Assembly (NCBI RefSeq): GCF_002221525.1
Contig: NZ_CP011028.1
Span: forward strand, 2,305,001 to 2,369,000
DNA length: 64,000 nucleotides
Source: Pseudoalteromonas espejiana DSM 9414
Lineage (GTDB): Bacteria; Pseudomonadota; Gammaproteobacteria; Enterobacterales; Alteromonadaceae
Reading direction: 5' to 3'
Part shown: piece after piece, positions 36,761 to 46,395 of the stretch
Position numbering within the stretch: position 1 is the stretch's first letter
Layout of the letters: each line of letters begins with the position of its first letter
The notes under the pieces: model-generated
Database searches by the model: none
What the model saw: the letters and a program-made list of their open reading frames with translations, nothing else
What the model was told of the DNA's origin: nothing
Made by a program: the position numbers and the translations under genes

Positions 36761-37164
36761 TACTGATCTCCAGCTATTGAAATTCTCAGGTTGTCACCTG
36801 TCGCTTTGATCTGGTCCATAACTTTAACCACTGTACCGTGCTTTGCTTCTTTATCAGCTTGCAAAATCACAACATCAGTAGGTTGTTCTGCTAATAAACT
36901 TTCGATTTTTGCTGAAACACGTTCAACATCAACTTGCTGTTTATCAATCCAGATAGCACCATCACTGCGAATAGCAATAAAAATGTTAGCATTTTTTTGC
37001 TTCGTAGCTTGGGCCGCTTTAGGTTTATTGACCTCGATACCAGCCTCTTTAACGAACGATGTAGTTACGATAAAGAAAATAAGCATGATAAATACGATGT
37101 CAAGCATTGGCGTCATATCTACCGCTGCTTCTTCTTCTTCACGAAAACGTTGTTTACGTGCCAT
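36760..37164 (-). CDS. exbD2: ExbD-type biopolymer transport protein
   Basis: 134 residues. A short basic/acidic N-terminus precedes the single membrane helix (about 17-40, containing Asp22 in MLDIVFIMLIFFIV, the proton-pathway Asp). A periplasmic ExbD domain follows. Works with ExbB as a proton-driven motor for TonB. 14 nt after exbB, one-base overlap with tonB. Confidence 0.94.
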   Translation of the reverse strand: MARKQRFREEEEAAVDMTPMLDIVFIMLIFFIVTTSFVKEAGIEVNKPKAAQATKQKNANIFIAIRSDGAIWIDKQQVDVERVSAKIESLLAEQPTDVVILQADKEAKHGTVVKVMDQIKATGDNLRISIAGDQ

Positions 37165-37178
37165 ATTTAATTCTCTCT

Positions 37179-37703
37179 CTAGTGATGAGGCATGCTATCT
37201 ACAAGTTTGGCTTTCACCATTCTCGCTCTTGCCTCAAGGCGTGAGCTAAAGAAAACTCCAGATAGTGCCGCAACCATTCCAGCCATTGTTGGGATTGTTG
37301 CCATTGAAATACCTGATGCCATTAAACGTGCATTACCAGTACCTTGAGTTGCCATGGTTTCAAAAACCGCGATCATACCCGTTACAGTTCCAAGTAAGCC
37401 TATTAAAGGACAAACAGCTACTAATGTTTTAATCAACAACATACGCTGATCTAATTTTTCAGACGCTTCAGAAATCCATGCTTCACGGATTCTGTGTGCG
37501 TACCAAGACGTAGTGTCTTGGCGGGCATCCCACTTGGCTACAATATCCTTCGTTAAACGAGGAAATTCAGCAAGTAGGAACCAATAGCGCTCAATCATTA
37601 AAACCCACATAAGAAAGAGTGCTATCGCGACCACGTATAATACCTGGCCGCCTGTGCCAACAAAATCCCTGATAGATTCCCATATCTCCATCAGGACTAG
37701 CAT
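37179..37703 (-). CDS. exbB2: ExbB-type proton channel protein
   Basis: 174 residues, short as in TonB2-type ExbB. Three membrane helices; the last two contain the conserved LIGLLGTVTGMI and ATIPTMAGMVAAL segments. The ATG at 37703 overlaps the TAA of the upstream gene and has a GGAG site; an internal ATG 12 bases on is also possible. Confidence 0.93.
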   Translation of the reverse strand: MLVLMEIWESIRDFVGTGGQVLYVVAIALFLMWVLMIERYWFLLAEFPRLTKDIVAKWDARQDTTSWYAHRIREAWISEASEKLDQRMLLIKTLVAVCPLIGLLGTVTGMIAVFETMATQGTGNARLMASGISMATIPTMAGMVAALSGVFFSSRLEARARMVKAKLVDSMPHH

Positions 37704-39067
37704 TAGGCTTTCTCCTTCTCCGCGTGAGTAGCAACGATACCCGCGCTTTGCTCATCAAGGATATGTAATACCGACTTACTACGACCTGCAACAATTGAAT
37801 GAAGTAGGATAAGTGGTAATGCAGCAATTAGACCTAGCGCTGTAGTTACAAGAGCTAGAGAGATGTTACCAGCCATGATCTTCGGATCGCCCGTACCGAA
37901 CAATGTGATTGTTTGGAACGTTAAGATCATACCGATTACTGTACCTAGTAGACCAAGTAATGGTGCGATTGCAGCAAGGATCTTGATGATGTTAATACCA
38001 GCTTCAACACGTGGTGTTTCACGTAAGATAGCTTCATCAAGTTTAAGCTCAAGGTTTTCAACGTCTTGACTCTTGTTGTCATGGTACACTTTAAGAATAC
38101 GACCCAGTGGGTTGTTTGTATTCGGTGTAGACAAGTTTTTAAGCTGAGACTTGATCTTAGAAGTAGTAAGCGCTAAGTCAACGAAACGTACTAAGAAGAT
38201 TAGTAGACCAACAGCTAATAAAACTGTGATGATGTAACCAACTTCAGCACCTTGCTCGTAGTATTCCATAAGCGTTTTCTTCTGCGTGTTGATACGTAAG
38301 ATTGCACCACGAGTCGGGTCAACGTATACGCCAGCGTAATTATCAGAAGAAGTACCTTCAAGTGCAGAGATACCGTCTAAGATGTAACCATCAGGTTGTT
38401 TACCTAAAGGTTGAATAGACTTAGTCTCTGGCGAGTAAATTAAGTAACCTTCGTCAGTAACTAAGTTAAAGTTACCAATACGTGTTACTTGCTTAACTGC
38501 TGAGTTACCGTCAAGGCCTGCAACTTCAGTTTCAAAAGTAGAAACTTTAGCTGACTCAGTCATTTCTGTTTGAAGTGAAATCCAAAGCTCTTCAAGTTCA
38601 CGAACTGTTGGAAGTTCTTTAGCAGCTGCTAATGAACGTAATACTTCAGCACGACCTGGCTTTTCAGCACTTACTAGTGAAGCTTCGATAGAACCGATAG
38701 CGTCTTGCGCTGCACGACGTACAACACCAAACATCTCACCAAGAGTACCTTGAGCGTTTTGAAGAGCTTGCTCTTTTTCAGCTAAAGTATTTTCGTTTTG
38801 TGCATATTGCTTAGCTAAGCTATCACCACGTGCTTTTTCAGCAGCTAGTTGGCTTTTTGCTTTATTAAGTAATGCTTGCTTGTCAGCACGTTCTGATAAG
38901 AACTCTTGCTCACGTTGCTTATTGATTTTACCTTCAGAGATACGTTCTTGCTTTACTTGCTCAAGAATTTTATCTAAAGCATCAGTATTTGCATGTGCAT
39001 TAAGCGCGGTACCTGCAGAAACAGATAGTACTGCTGCAACAGCAAAACCTTTAAATAGTTTCTTCAT
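37703..39067 (-). CDS. TtpC-like MotA/TolQ/ExbB protein
   Basis: 454 residues. A signal peptide (about 1-27, ending AHA|NTDA) leads into a long periplasmic coiled coil (about 30-110) and a middle domain. The C-terminal third is a MotA/TolQ/ExbB channel domain (PLLGLLGTVIGMI, with GDPKIMAGNISLALVTTALG). This matches TtpC, the extra component of Vibrio-type TonB2 systems needed for siderophore uptake. The ATG at 39067 is preferred (GGAG upstream, clean signal peptide) over an in-frame start overlapping the preceding gene. Confidence 0.9.
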   Translation of the reverse strand: MKKLFKGFAVAAVLSVSAGTALNAHANTDALDKILEQVKQERISEGKINKQREQEFLSERADKQALLNKAKSQLAAEKARGDSLAKQYAQNENTLAEKEQALQNAQGTLGEMFGVVRRAAQDAIGSIEASLVSAEKPGRAEVLRSLAAAKELPTVRELEELWISLQTEMTESAKVSTFETEVAGLDGNSAVKQVTRIGNFNLVTDEGYLIYSPETKSIQPLGKQPDGYILDGISALEGTSSDNYAGVYVDPTRGAILRINTQKKTLMEYYEQGAEVGYIITVLLAVGLLIFLVRFVDLALTTSKIKSQLKNLSTPNTNNPLGRILKVYHDNKSQDVENLELKLDEAILRETPRVEAGINIIKILAAIAPLLGLLGTVIGMILTFQTITLFGTGDPKIMAGNISLALVTTALGLIAALPLILLHSIVAGRSKSVLHILDEQSAGIVATHAEKEKA

Positions 39068-39074
39068 TATTCGA

Positions 39075-39845
39075 TTACTCCGCGCCAAAGATTGGTAGTT
39101 TAACAAGTTCTAGTGTCGCTTGCTTACGCGCCATACGGATCACTTCTTTAACTGGTTTTAGGTATTCTTCACCTAATTTTTTCCACTCTTTAGTGTTGTT
39201 GTCCCACACCCAAGCGTTTTTCAAGTCAAAAGATTGTGCTACGTATGTGATACGACCTAAACGACCGATATCAACGTTAATGTTTTTACCATCAACTTCT
39301 AAAGTACCTTGAGAAGCTGTTACAGCCGAGCTGTAAGCAGTTTCAACAGTGTATGCTTCAAGAACCAGGCGGAATTTCTCAGACGTCGTTACAGACGCAG
39401 AAGCCATAATTTCACGAAGTCTTTCTACACGTGCTAGACGAGAATCAAGATTGAACGGAACGTCCGCTTTGATGAATTGCTCAAGCGTATCGATCATGCG
39501 ATACATCAAAGGCACAACGTTTTGTTTAGTGTTGTCGATAGTAGCGATTTGACGGTCAAACGATTCGATTGACGCGTTTTGGTCAGCGACCAAACGTGCT
39601 ACGTGATCGTTGTACACTTTCATAAGTTCAGTCTCATCAACAATACTACGGTACTCAGCGATTAGCTCTTGAGTTTGACCGTATACGTTGTCAATTTTAG
39701 TTTGAGACTTAACAGCAGCCTTTTGAATTTGTTGACCTGCTTTTTGCACGTCATTCAAAGGATCTGCAATCACATTGCTGCTTGCAAATGCAAAAGCGCC
39801 AACCAACGCAGTTGCTACAAGACTCTTTCTGATTTTAACAGACAT
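39075..39845 (-). CDS. DUF3450 periplasmic protein heading the Ton operon
   Basis: 256 residues from ATG 39845, which has GGGA just upstream. A signal peptide (1-28, ending VIA|DPLND) precedes a long alpha-helical, Gln/Lys-rich coiled-coil (about 30-120) and a small C-terminal domain. DUF3450 proteins are consistently the first gene of TtpC-type Ton operons. They are thought to work in the periplasm with TtpC, though the mechanism is unknown. The stop is 7 nt before the next start. Confidence 0.88.
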   Translation of the reverse strand: MSVKIRKSLVATALVGAFAFASSNVIADPLNDVQKAGQQIQKAAVKSQTKIDNVYGQTQELIAEYRSIVDETELMKVYNDHVARLVADQNASIESFDRQIATIDNTKQNVVPLMYRMIDTLEQFIKADVPFNLDSRLARVERLREIMASASVTTSEKFRLVLEAYTVETAYSSAVTASQGTLEVDGKNINVDIGRLGRITYVAQSFDLKNAWVWDNNTKEWKKLGEEYLKPVKEVIRMARKQATLELVKLPIFGAE

Positions 39846-40888
39846 AGTTCCCAACCAATTAAGTAATGTTACTTTTATAATTTAATTACCAACCCTATTA
39901 AGGATGGCAACCCTGATATCTTTTAATAGATATCAACCCTCCAATAATGCTAAATGCAATACGCCCTGTCAACTTGATGTTAGCTATTCTAAGTAAATAA
40001 ATAGCTTGAAAAAGCTAAAACTAAAGTATTAAAAAATATACTGTTAACATAAATGCAACCAGTAGGATGCATAACAAGCCCAATATAGCCCCTTTAAAAT
40101 TAAACACTAGTTAAAAATTAGACACTTACATGAAACAAAAATGCAACATATAAACCAAACTGAATTGCGGCTTAAAAAAAACAAAAAATATTACTAATGT
40201 GAAAATTTAATGAATCTAACAAGCCAGTTTTTTTACCAAATATGAGCTTATTTACGGCTTAACTTAAAAATTGAGCGCTTTATCGCATAAAAAAGCACCG
40301 AAAATTATACGCGCTTACTTAAATGTTTAATTTTTAATGCAATAAAGTTAACAAACGCCAAGTAGCCAATAGATCAGAAATAATAACTCATGAAAACCAT
40401 ATGACCATTTAGTAAAAGCATTAATAAAGCTGCCCCTTTAGATGAGCGATTCATTCATTGGCAATATAACTTTGCCAACGACAACAAAAATTTCGCTATT
40501 TAGTTAGCCTTTTTAAGAAGTGTAAAACGCAGCAGCCTTATTGTTGGGCCCTTATTATGACATAGCATTACTTTGATTAATTACAAGTACGATAACTGAC
40601 GAATGGAATGTAATAGGTTTTAGGTTTTACGAGTACACATGAGCAGCACACATCATATTACTTAGTTTGCATATGCTAATTAGCTATCATATCAGTATAT
40701 TAAGGCGTGGTTCTATTTTAAAAACTTTAGAGTGTATTAATTGAAAATTTGGTTGTATGGTATTAAAGGTGTTTGCTAGTACTAAATATAGAAGGGGGAT
40801 AGACGTAGAACTTAGAAATATTTTTTAGGAATTATGGTGAAACAGAAAACTGCTTCACCAAGATGAACTAAGGTTCACATAATTAAAA
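39846..40888. other. Gene-free 1-kb AT-rich spacer
   Basis: No open frame of useful length on either strand and no convincing RNA gene. The end next to the DUF3450 gene holds three direct CAACCCT copies (39890-39896, 39908-39914, 39934-39940) around a palindrome GATATC-8 nt-GATATC (39915-39934). This is likely operator material for the Ton operon. AAATGCAA occurs three times between 39949 and 40146. I see no clear Fur box. Promoters and an uncharacterised small RNA are possible. Confidence 0.5.
40835..40860 (-). terminator. cspA downstream hairpin
   Basis: TGGTGAA...TTCACCA with an inner CAG/CTG pair around AAAA (one A-C mismatch), about 30 nt after the cspA stop. The tail lacks a long T run, so it may be a stabiliser rather than a strong terminator. 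Confidence 0.5.
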
Positions 40889-41092
40889 TTATGCTACTTC
40901 TACGTTCTCAGCTTCAGGGCCTTTTTGACCTTGTTTGATGCTGAATGTCACTGCTTGACCTTCGCTAAGAGTGCGAAAACCTGAACCAGTGATTGCGCTG
41001 AAATGTACAAACACGTCAGGACCATTTTCTTGTTCAATGAAACCAAAGCCTTTAGCTTCGTTGAAAAATTTTACTTTACCAGTAACCGACAT
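40889..41092 (-). CDS. CspA-family cold-shock protein
   Basis: 67 residues, one cold-shock domain. RNP1 (KGFGFIEQ) and RNP2 (DVFVHFSAI) single-strand-nucleic-acid motifs are intact. Expected RNA chaperone/antiterminator. A 450-nt upstream spacer leaves room for the long 5' leader typical of cold-inducible csp genes; TACTATACC near 41176-41184 (minus strand) could be a -10. Whether it is cold-induced cannot be read from the sequence. Confidence 0.95.
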   Translation of the reverse strand: MSVTGKVKFFNEAKGFGFIEQENGPDVFVHFSAITGSGFRTLSEGQAVTFSIKQGQKGPEAENVEVA

Positions 41093-41505
41093 ACTAAATT
41101 TTCCTGTAAGTCAATAATTAAAATTCAGCCATATTATTATGGCTATATCCTCCCTGAGTCAGTGCCCAAAATTCTGGAGGTATAGTACAGGAACAAGTTT
41201 TAACCTAACCGGTAACCTTAAACGCAGCACAATATCCGTAAATTCAATACGCAAAAACTCAAAGCAAGTTAAGATTAACACATTAATATTTTTTTGGCTC
41301 TATTAATTGGTATTTATTTATTAAGAATAGCGTTATTTAACCACAAATATCTAAGTGATTATTTTTAAAGCTAAAATTAAGTGAAAAGATGCTGAATTTT
41401 TAAGCCTAATTGTAACAAAGCGTGTCAGCAGGCTGGGTGGGTATAATATTGTGAAGCTCGATAAAAAGTAATATCGCAATTTAGCGGGTATTTTAGACAA
41501 ATAAA
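41093..41505. other. Spacer upstream of cspA
   Basis: About 410 bp without a gene. It should contain the cspA promoter and long leader on the minus strand. Nothing else was recognised. Confidence 0.4.
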
Positions 41506-41528
41506 AAGCCGTAAAAGTTATACGGCTT
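41506..41528 (-). terminator. pyrC terminator
   Basis: AAGCCGTA-7 nt-TACGGCTT stem, followed by TTTTTA on the minus strand, 18 nt past the pyrC stop. Confidence 0.88.
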
Positions 41529-41545
41529 AGTTTATCTGTTAAAAA

Positions 41546-42598
41546 TTACTTAACTTGCCAATCGATAGTCGATTCGGCTTTAATTGGTACAACTTCAGAG
41601 TCACCTAATGTGTAACTTGCAGGAACCTGCCACGGGCTTCTTTCAAGAGTAATTGTATCTGTATTACGGGCAAGGCCATAAAAGTCCGGGCCAAAATGAC
41701 TCGCAAACCCTTCTAGTTTATCAAGCGCCCCCGCCTCTTCAAAAGCCTCCGCGTATAATTCAATAGAAGCATGCGCGGTATAAGCACCTGCACAACCACA
41801 TGCGGCTTCTTTTTTATCTTTATAATGTGGTGCTGAATCAGTTCCTAAAAAGAACTTTTCATTACCACTAGTAGCAGCCGCCATTAATGCTTGTTGGTGT
41901 ATATTACGCTTTAAAATTGGTAAGCAGTAATAGTGCGGGCGAATGCCTCCGGCCAACATATGATTACGGTTATAAAGTAAGTGGTGCGCGGTAATAGTTG
42001 CAGCTACATATTTTGGTGCAGCCATAACAAATTCAACGGCATCTTTAGTTGTAATATGCTCAAGCACAATTTTGAGTTCAGGAAAATCGGCAACCACATC
42101 TCCTAAAATTGTTTCTAAGAATACTTTTTCACGGTCAAAAATATCTATTGATGAATCAGTTACTTCACCATGTACTAATAAAAGCATACCAACTTCTTGC
42201 ATTGCTTTAAGCACAGGGTAAATGTTTTTAACTGAAGTAACCCCCGAATCGGAGTTTGTCGTTGCGCCGGCTGGGTATAATTTGGCAGCAAAAATTTTGC
42301 CTGTCGCTTTAGCTTTTTTTATTTCTTCTGCCGTGGTTTTATCAGTTAAATAAAGCACCATTAATGGTTCAAAGTTACCTTGTGGTTCTTCAGCCATAAT
42401 TCGCTCGCGATAAGCTAACGCAGTTTCTGTAGATGTCGCAGGAGGAACAAGGTTAGGCATAATAATAGCGCGCCCCATATAACGGCTAATGTCACGCACA
42501 GTATCTTTTAGTTGCTCACCATCACGTAAATGTACATGCCAATCATCTGGGCGAGTGATAGTAAGGGTTGTTACGGTGTTAGATGTATTACTTGTCAT
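41546..42598 (-). CDS. pyrC: Dihydroorotase (type II)
   Basis: 350 residues. Converts carbamoyl aspartate to dihydroorotate in pyrimidine synthesis. The zinc motif is [10 protein letters not shown] (near residues 17-26); the carboxylated Lys lies in [12 protein letters not shown] (near 105). His ligands follow in LVHGEV and VLEHITT, and the catalytic Asp in [10 protein letters not shown]. The sequence type matches E. coli PyrC. Monocistronic, with a clear terminator. Confidence 0.97.
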   Translation of the reverse strand: MTSNTSNTVTTLTITRPDDWHVHLRDGEQLKDTVRDISRYMGRAIIMPNLVPPATSTETALAYRERIMAEEPQGNFEPLMVLYLTDKTTAEEIKKAKATGKIFAAKLYPAGATTNSDSGVTSVKNIYPVLKAMQEVGMLLLVHGEVTDSSIDIFDREKVFLETILGDVVADFPELKIVLEHITTKDAVEFVMAAPKYVAATITAHHLLYNRNHMLAGGIRPHYYCLPILKRNIHQQALMAAATSGNEKFFLGTDSAPHYKDKKEAACGCAGAYTAHASIELYAEAFEEAGALDKLEGFASHFGPDFYGLARNTDTITLERSPWQVPASYTLGDSEVVPIKAESTIDWQVK

Positions 42599-42753
42599 TA
42601 CTTTGTTCCACGGCTGAATTTATGCGATCATAGGCATATGAGGTTTTGGAGTAAAGATTTTATTAAAAAGAATCGCTTTATTTTGTACTCAAGAAAATAT
42701 TGAGTTAACTTAGTACCTGTATCAAAAAATAAAAAGAATAATATAAATTGCCT

Positions 42754-45123
42754 ATGCCTTATCAAATCGACGCAGCTAGAGCCCTTGAAATAAAAACTGA
42801 TCAACTCAGTATCATTAATCAATTTTCATCTAGCTTATTACAACTCGACACACTCGATGAGTTATTTGAGTACGTTACAACACAAGTAGTCAACCGCTTA
42901 GGATTTGTTGATTGCGTTATTTACCTTGCAGATCGAGACACTGATACATTAAATCAAGTCGCCTCTATGGGTATTGCTCATGCACGGGATAAGTACCAAG
43001 CTGAGCGTAAAATAATTCGCTTTAGTGAAGGCATTACAGGTGCAGTTGCAAGTACAGGTAAAGCAGTCATCATTGATGATGTAAGTAAAGACTGTCGGTA
43101 TATTGCAGATAATCGCCCTGCTCAATCAGAGCTATGTGTACCGCTTATATATAAAGAAAAAGTACTTGGGGTGATTGACTGCGAACACCCAATAAAAAAC
43201 TATTTTACCAATGCGCATTTAGAAATACTAACAACAGTGGCCCACTTACTAAGTGCAAAAATAAACCAAGTAAACACGGTTACCAGTTTAAAACACACCG
43301 TTAGGCAATTAAACGATGCTCAAAAGCTCGAAAGTAGCTTACTGCAAATAGCTAATCTAACGTATAAAGCCAGCGACCTAGACACTTTTTTTGAAACACT
43401 TCACAGCATTATAAATAGCTTGTTACCAGCAGATAACTTTTTTATTGCCTTATACGATAAACAAGTCGATATACTCGACCTGGTATATATAGTTGAAGAA
43501 GGCATTCAAACTCATGCTCATAAAAAAATCTCAAAAGAACAATTAAAAGATACCGCATCTTACTATTTACTAAAATCAGATCGCGTTTTGTTATTAAACC
43601 AAGATGACTACCTACAACATATTGAACAAGGTGATTTTAAACTTGTAGGCAGACTGTCTGATTCTTGGTTGGGTGTCCCCTTTAAAGCAAATAATAGAAT
43701 GAGTGGTGTTATCGTTGTTCAAAGCTACGATAATAAACTGCACTATAATGAACACGACAGTGATCTACTTACTTATGTAAGTAGGCAAATTAGTATGGCA
43801 ATAGATAGACAGCTTGCGCGCCAAGAGCTTGAACACAAAGCACTGCATGATGAGCTAACCGGTCTAGCTAACCGCTCACTGCTAATTGAGCGTATTAAGC
43901 ATGCTATTTTGCGTTTATCACGCGGTAAAAAAGGCACTAGCCACGCGCTTTTATATCTAGACTTTGATCGCTTTAAAAGTATAAACGACTCACTAGGCCA
44001 TGAGGTAGGCGATCACTTTTTAATTAAAATTTGCGAACTTATAAAAGGCACCGTAAGAAGCACCGATACATTTGCAAGGCTCGGTGGCGATGAGTTTGCT
44101 ATTTTTATGGAGAACATTACTCACCGAAATCAAGTAAACGAAGCGCTTAAACGTATCAATACCGTTTTATCAAAGCCGCTAAATGTTGATAGTCACTTAC
44201 TTCAAGCATCTACTAGTATAGGTATTGCCTTTAGCGAAAGCACCGACGATAAAGCCTACTTATTACTACAACAAGCTGATGCTGCCATGTACGAAGCTAA
44301 ATCGAGTGGTCGCGGGCAAGTTAAGTTTTTTAACAATACTATGCGTAAAAAACTAAAAACCCACGCAGACATTGAAAACGACCTACAGCACGGTATAGAA
44401 CACAACGAATTTGAGCTATATTTTCAGCCTATTTTTACTATTGCAAACAGTGACGTAGTTGGTTTTGAAGCGCTGGTTAGGTGGCACCATCCAAAAAAAG
44501 GCTTTGTACCACCCAACGAGTTTATTCCTATTGCCGAAACCACAGGACAAATAATAAATCTCGATTTGCATTTGCTTGAGCTTGCTGCACAACATATAGC
44601 TAACTGGCACAAACAAGGTCATCGATTTTTAAAAGTAACGGTAAACGTATCATCTCGTCACTTTGCTAGCCTCGATTTTGTAGCTCAAATTCATGCGCTT
44701 TATAATAAATATCAGCTGCCTTTAGGCTCTTTGTGTTTAGAAATTACAGAGTCGGGGTTAATCGCTAACCTCGATTTAGCCACACAAATTATCGAAGGGC
44801 TTTCTCCATTAAAAGTTAAATTATGCCTTGATGACTTTGGCACGGGCTATTCAGCGCTTGGCTATTTACATCAACTACCAATTCATATTTTAAAAATAGA
44901 TAAAAGCTTTATTGATCACCTCAATAAAACCAACAACCCGTTAGTTGAAGCCATATTGTCTTTAGCGCAGTCATTAAACTTTGAAGTAGTTGCAGAAGGT
45001 ATAGAAACGCAAGAGCAGCTAAGCATTTTACAATCTACGCAATGTAATTATGGCCAAGGCTTTTTAAAGTCAAAGCCTGTAAATGCTCAACAAGCTATAA
45101 CGTTAATAAATAAACCACTGTAA
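42754..45123 (+). CDS. GAF-GAF-GGDEF-EAL c-di-GMP protein
   Basis: 789 residues from the ATG at 42754 (a TTG six bases upstream is less likely). Two tandem GAF domains (about 25-180 and 195-355) precede GGDEF (about 365-525) and EAL (about 540-785). The cyclase motif is GGDEF near 446 with RSTD I-site five residues before it. The phosphodiesterase motif EALVRW, the DDFGTGYS loop-6 region and KIDKSFI are intact, so both activities look possible. No membrane segment. No obvious Shine-Dalgarno, so expression may be low. Confidence 0.93.
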   Translation: MPYQIDAARALEIKTDQLSIINQFSSSLLQLDTLDELFEYVTTQVVNRLGFVDCVIYLADRDTDTLNQVASMGIAHARDKYQAERKIIRFSEGITGAVASTGKAVIIDDVSKDCRYIADNRPAQSELCVPLIYKEKVLGVIDCEHPIKNYFTNAHLEILTTVAHLLSAKINQVNTVTSLKHTVRQLNDAQKLESSLLQIANLTYKASDLDTFFETLHSIINSLLPADNFFIALYDKQVDILDLVYIVEEGIQTHAHKKISKEQLKDTASYYLLKSDRVLLLNQDDYLQHIEQGDFKLVGRLSDSWLGVPFKANNRMSGVIVVQSYDNKLHYNEHDSDLLTYVSRQISMAIDRQLARQELEHKALHDELTGLANRSLLIERIKHAILRLSRGKKGTSHALLYLDFDRFKSINDSLGHEVGDHFLIKICELIKGTVRSTDTFARLGGDEFAIFMENITHRNQVNEALKRINTVLSKPLNVDSHLLQASTSIGIAFSESTDDKAYLLLQQADAAMYEAKSSGRGQVKFFNNTMRKKLKTHADIENDLQHGIEHNEFELYFQPIFTIANSDVVGFEALVRWHHPKKGFVPPNEFIPIAETTGQIINLDLHLLELAAQHIANWHKQGHRFLKVTVNVSSRHFASLDFVAQIHALYNKYQLPLGSLCLEITESGLIANLDLATQIIEGLSPLKVKLCLDDFGTGYSALGYLHQLPIHILKIDKSFIDHLNKTNNPLVEAILSLAQSLNFEVVAEGIETQEQLSILQSTQCNYGQGFLKSKPVNAQQAITLINKPL

Positions 45124-45130
45124 ATGCTTT

Positions 45131-45157
45131 AGGCTGGTTAATTACTTTAACCAGCCT
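45131..45157 (+). terminator. Terminator of the GGDEF-EAL gene
   Basis: AGGCTGGTTAA and TTAACCAGCCT form an 11-bp stem with a 5-nt loop; tail ATCTTTCCTTTC. Confidence 0.8.
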
Positions 45158-45455
45158 ATCTTTCCTTTCATATAAATATTGCCTGTCAAACTTATACACA
45201 CCTTTAATGCGCTTATGTGTAACTTCATTGCATGCTTAATTGATAAAGCAACTAAAAACAACATGAACTAAGCTCATAGCTAACACATCAAACCAGTTTG
45301 TAATTTAGCATAGCTATTAATTAAATTAACTTTAAGCGGTTATTTTACTTATCAGTAGATTATTTTAGCCATCTAGACGTTGAAACGTTTTTTGTAAAGG
45401 CGTAGTATGTAGTCAATCTGAGCTAAACTCACTTTTTCCTTGAGAATTTTTAAAG
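45158..45455. other. Spacer upstream of metR
   Basis: About 300 bp, AT-rich, presumably holding the metR promoter. No clear MetR box (TGAAnnnnnTTCA) was found and no divergent met gene is present. Confidence 0.4.
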
Positions 45456-46343
45456 ATGATTGATATAAAACACCTTAAAACTATTGCGACCTTAAAAGAT
45501 ACCGGATCTTTAGTTAATACAGCCCGTGAACTATTTTTAACGCAATCGGCTTTATCACATCAAATTAAAGACTTAGAAAACAAATTAGACTGCCAATTAT
45601 TTGAAAGAAAAACTCAACCTGTGCGCTTTACACCACAAGGTATGTTGTTACTAGAATTAGCTAACGAAGTATTACCAAAAGTTGAAGCAACAAAATGCCG
45701 CTTAAAAGAAAGCTTAAACCAGCCTATTTCTCAACTGCGTTTAAGTGTTGAGTGTCATGCCTGTTTTCATTGGCTGTTACCTACAATTAAAGAATTCAAT
45801 AATTTTTGGCCTGATATAAAAATTGATTACGAACGCGGCTTTAGCTACGACGCGATTCCTGATTTACTTAACGATGAACTCGACTTAGTACTCACATCTG
45901 ATATTCGCGAGCCTGATAAACTTGAATACGCACATTTATTTGATTTTAAGCTAAAGCTAATAGTGGCCCCTGATCACGATTTAGCTAAAAAAGCGTATGT
46001 AACCGCACTTGATTTAAAAAACGAAACCATTATTTCGTACCCTATTCCGCGTGAGCGCCAAGATATATTTAAACACTTTATTCAAAACGCACGTTTTGAC
46101 GGCACCTTAAAAAATGTTGACCAAGGCTTATTAATTTTTCAGCTAGTGAGCGCAGGTATGGGCGTAGCAGCTCTACCCGATTGGCTTGTAACACCGTACG
46201 AAAGCCAAGGGCTAATTAAATCAATCCCACTTGGTGCACTGGGGCTAACTCGTCCTATGTATTTAGCAATGAAAAAAGATATGAAAGATAACCCTGTTTA
46301 TCGTCACTTTTTAAACACATGTAAGCAAAATAACGGTCGATAA
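45456..46343 (+). CDS. metR: LysR-family methionine regulator MetR
   Basis: 295 residues. The N-terminal winged helix (IDIKHLKTIATLKDTGSLV...TQSALSHQI) is followed by a LysR effector domain. The segments VECHACFHWLLP, ELDLVLTSDI and MGVAALPDWLV resemble E. coli MetR closely. MetR activates metE/metH/glyA with homocysteine as coactivator. Here it is not next to a met gene, so it acts in trans. Confidence 0.88.
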   Translation: MIDIKHLKTIATLKDTGSLVNTARELFLTQSALSHQIKDLENKLDCQLFERKTQPVRFTPQGMLLLELANEVLPKVEATKCRLKESLNQPISQLRLSVECHACFHWLLPTIKEFNNFWPDIKIDYERGFSYDAIPDLLNDELDLVLTSDIREPDKLEYAHLFDFKLKLIVAPDHDLAKKAYVTALDLKNETIISYPIPRERQDIFKHFIQNARFDGTLKNVDQGLLIFQLVSAGMGVAALPDWLVTPYESQGLIKSIPLGALGLTRPMYLAMKKDMKDNPVYRHFLNTCKQNNGR

Positions 46344-46353
46344 CTTGCGTACT

Positions 46354-46395
46354 AATAAGTAACATAAAGCAATATTATGCTCTGTGTTACTTATT
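46354..46395 (+). other. Hairpin abutting the start codon of the ElyC/YdcF-like gene
   Basis: AATAAGTAACA (46354-46364) and TGTTACTTATT (46385-46395) pair over 11 bp, with an inner AGCA/TGCT pair. The stem ends on the base before the ATG at 46396 and no Shine-Dalgarno is visible. It may end metR transcription, or hold down translation of the next gene. Confidence 0.5.

Noticed and set aside
39846..40888. Hidden gene or small RNA in the 1-kb spacer
   Set aside because: No frame with ribosome site and codon bias and no clear promoter-terminator pair. Left as possible regulatory sequence.
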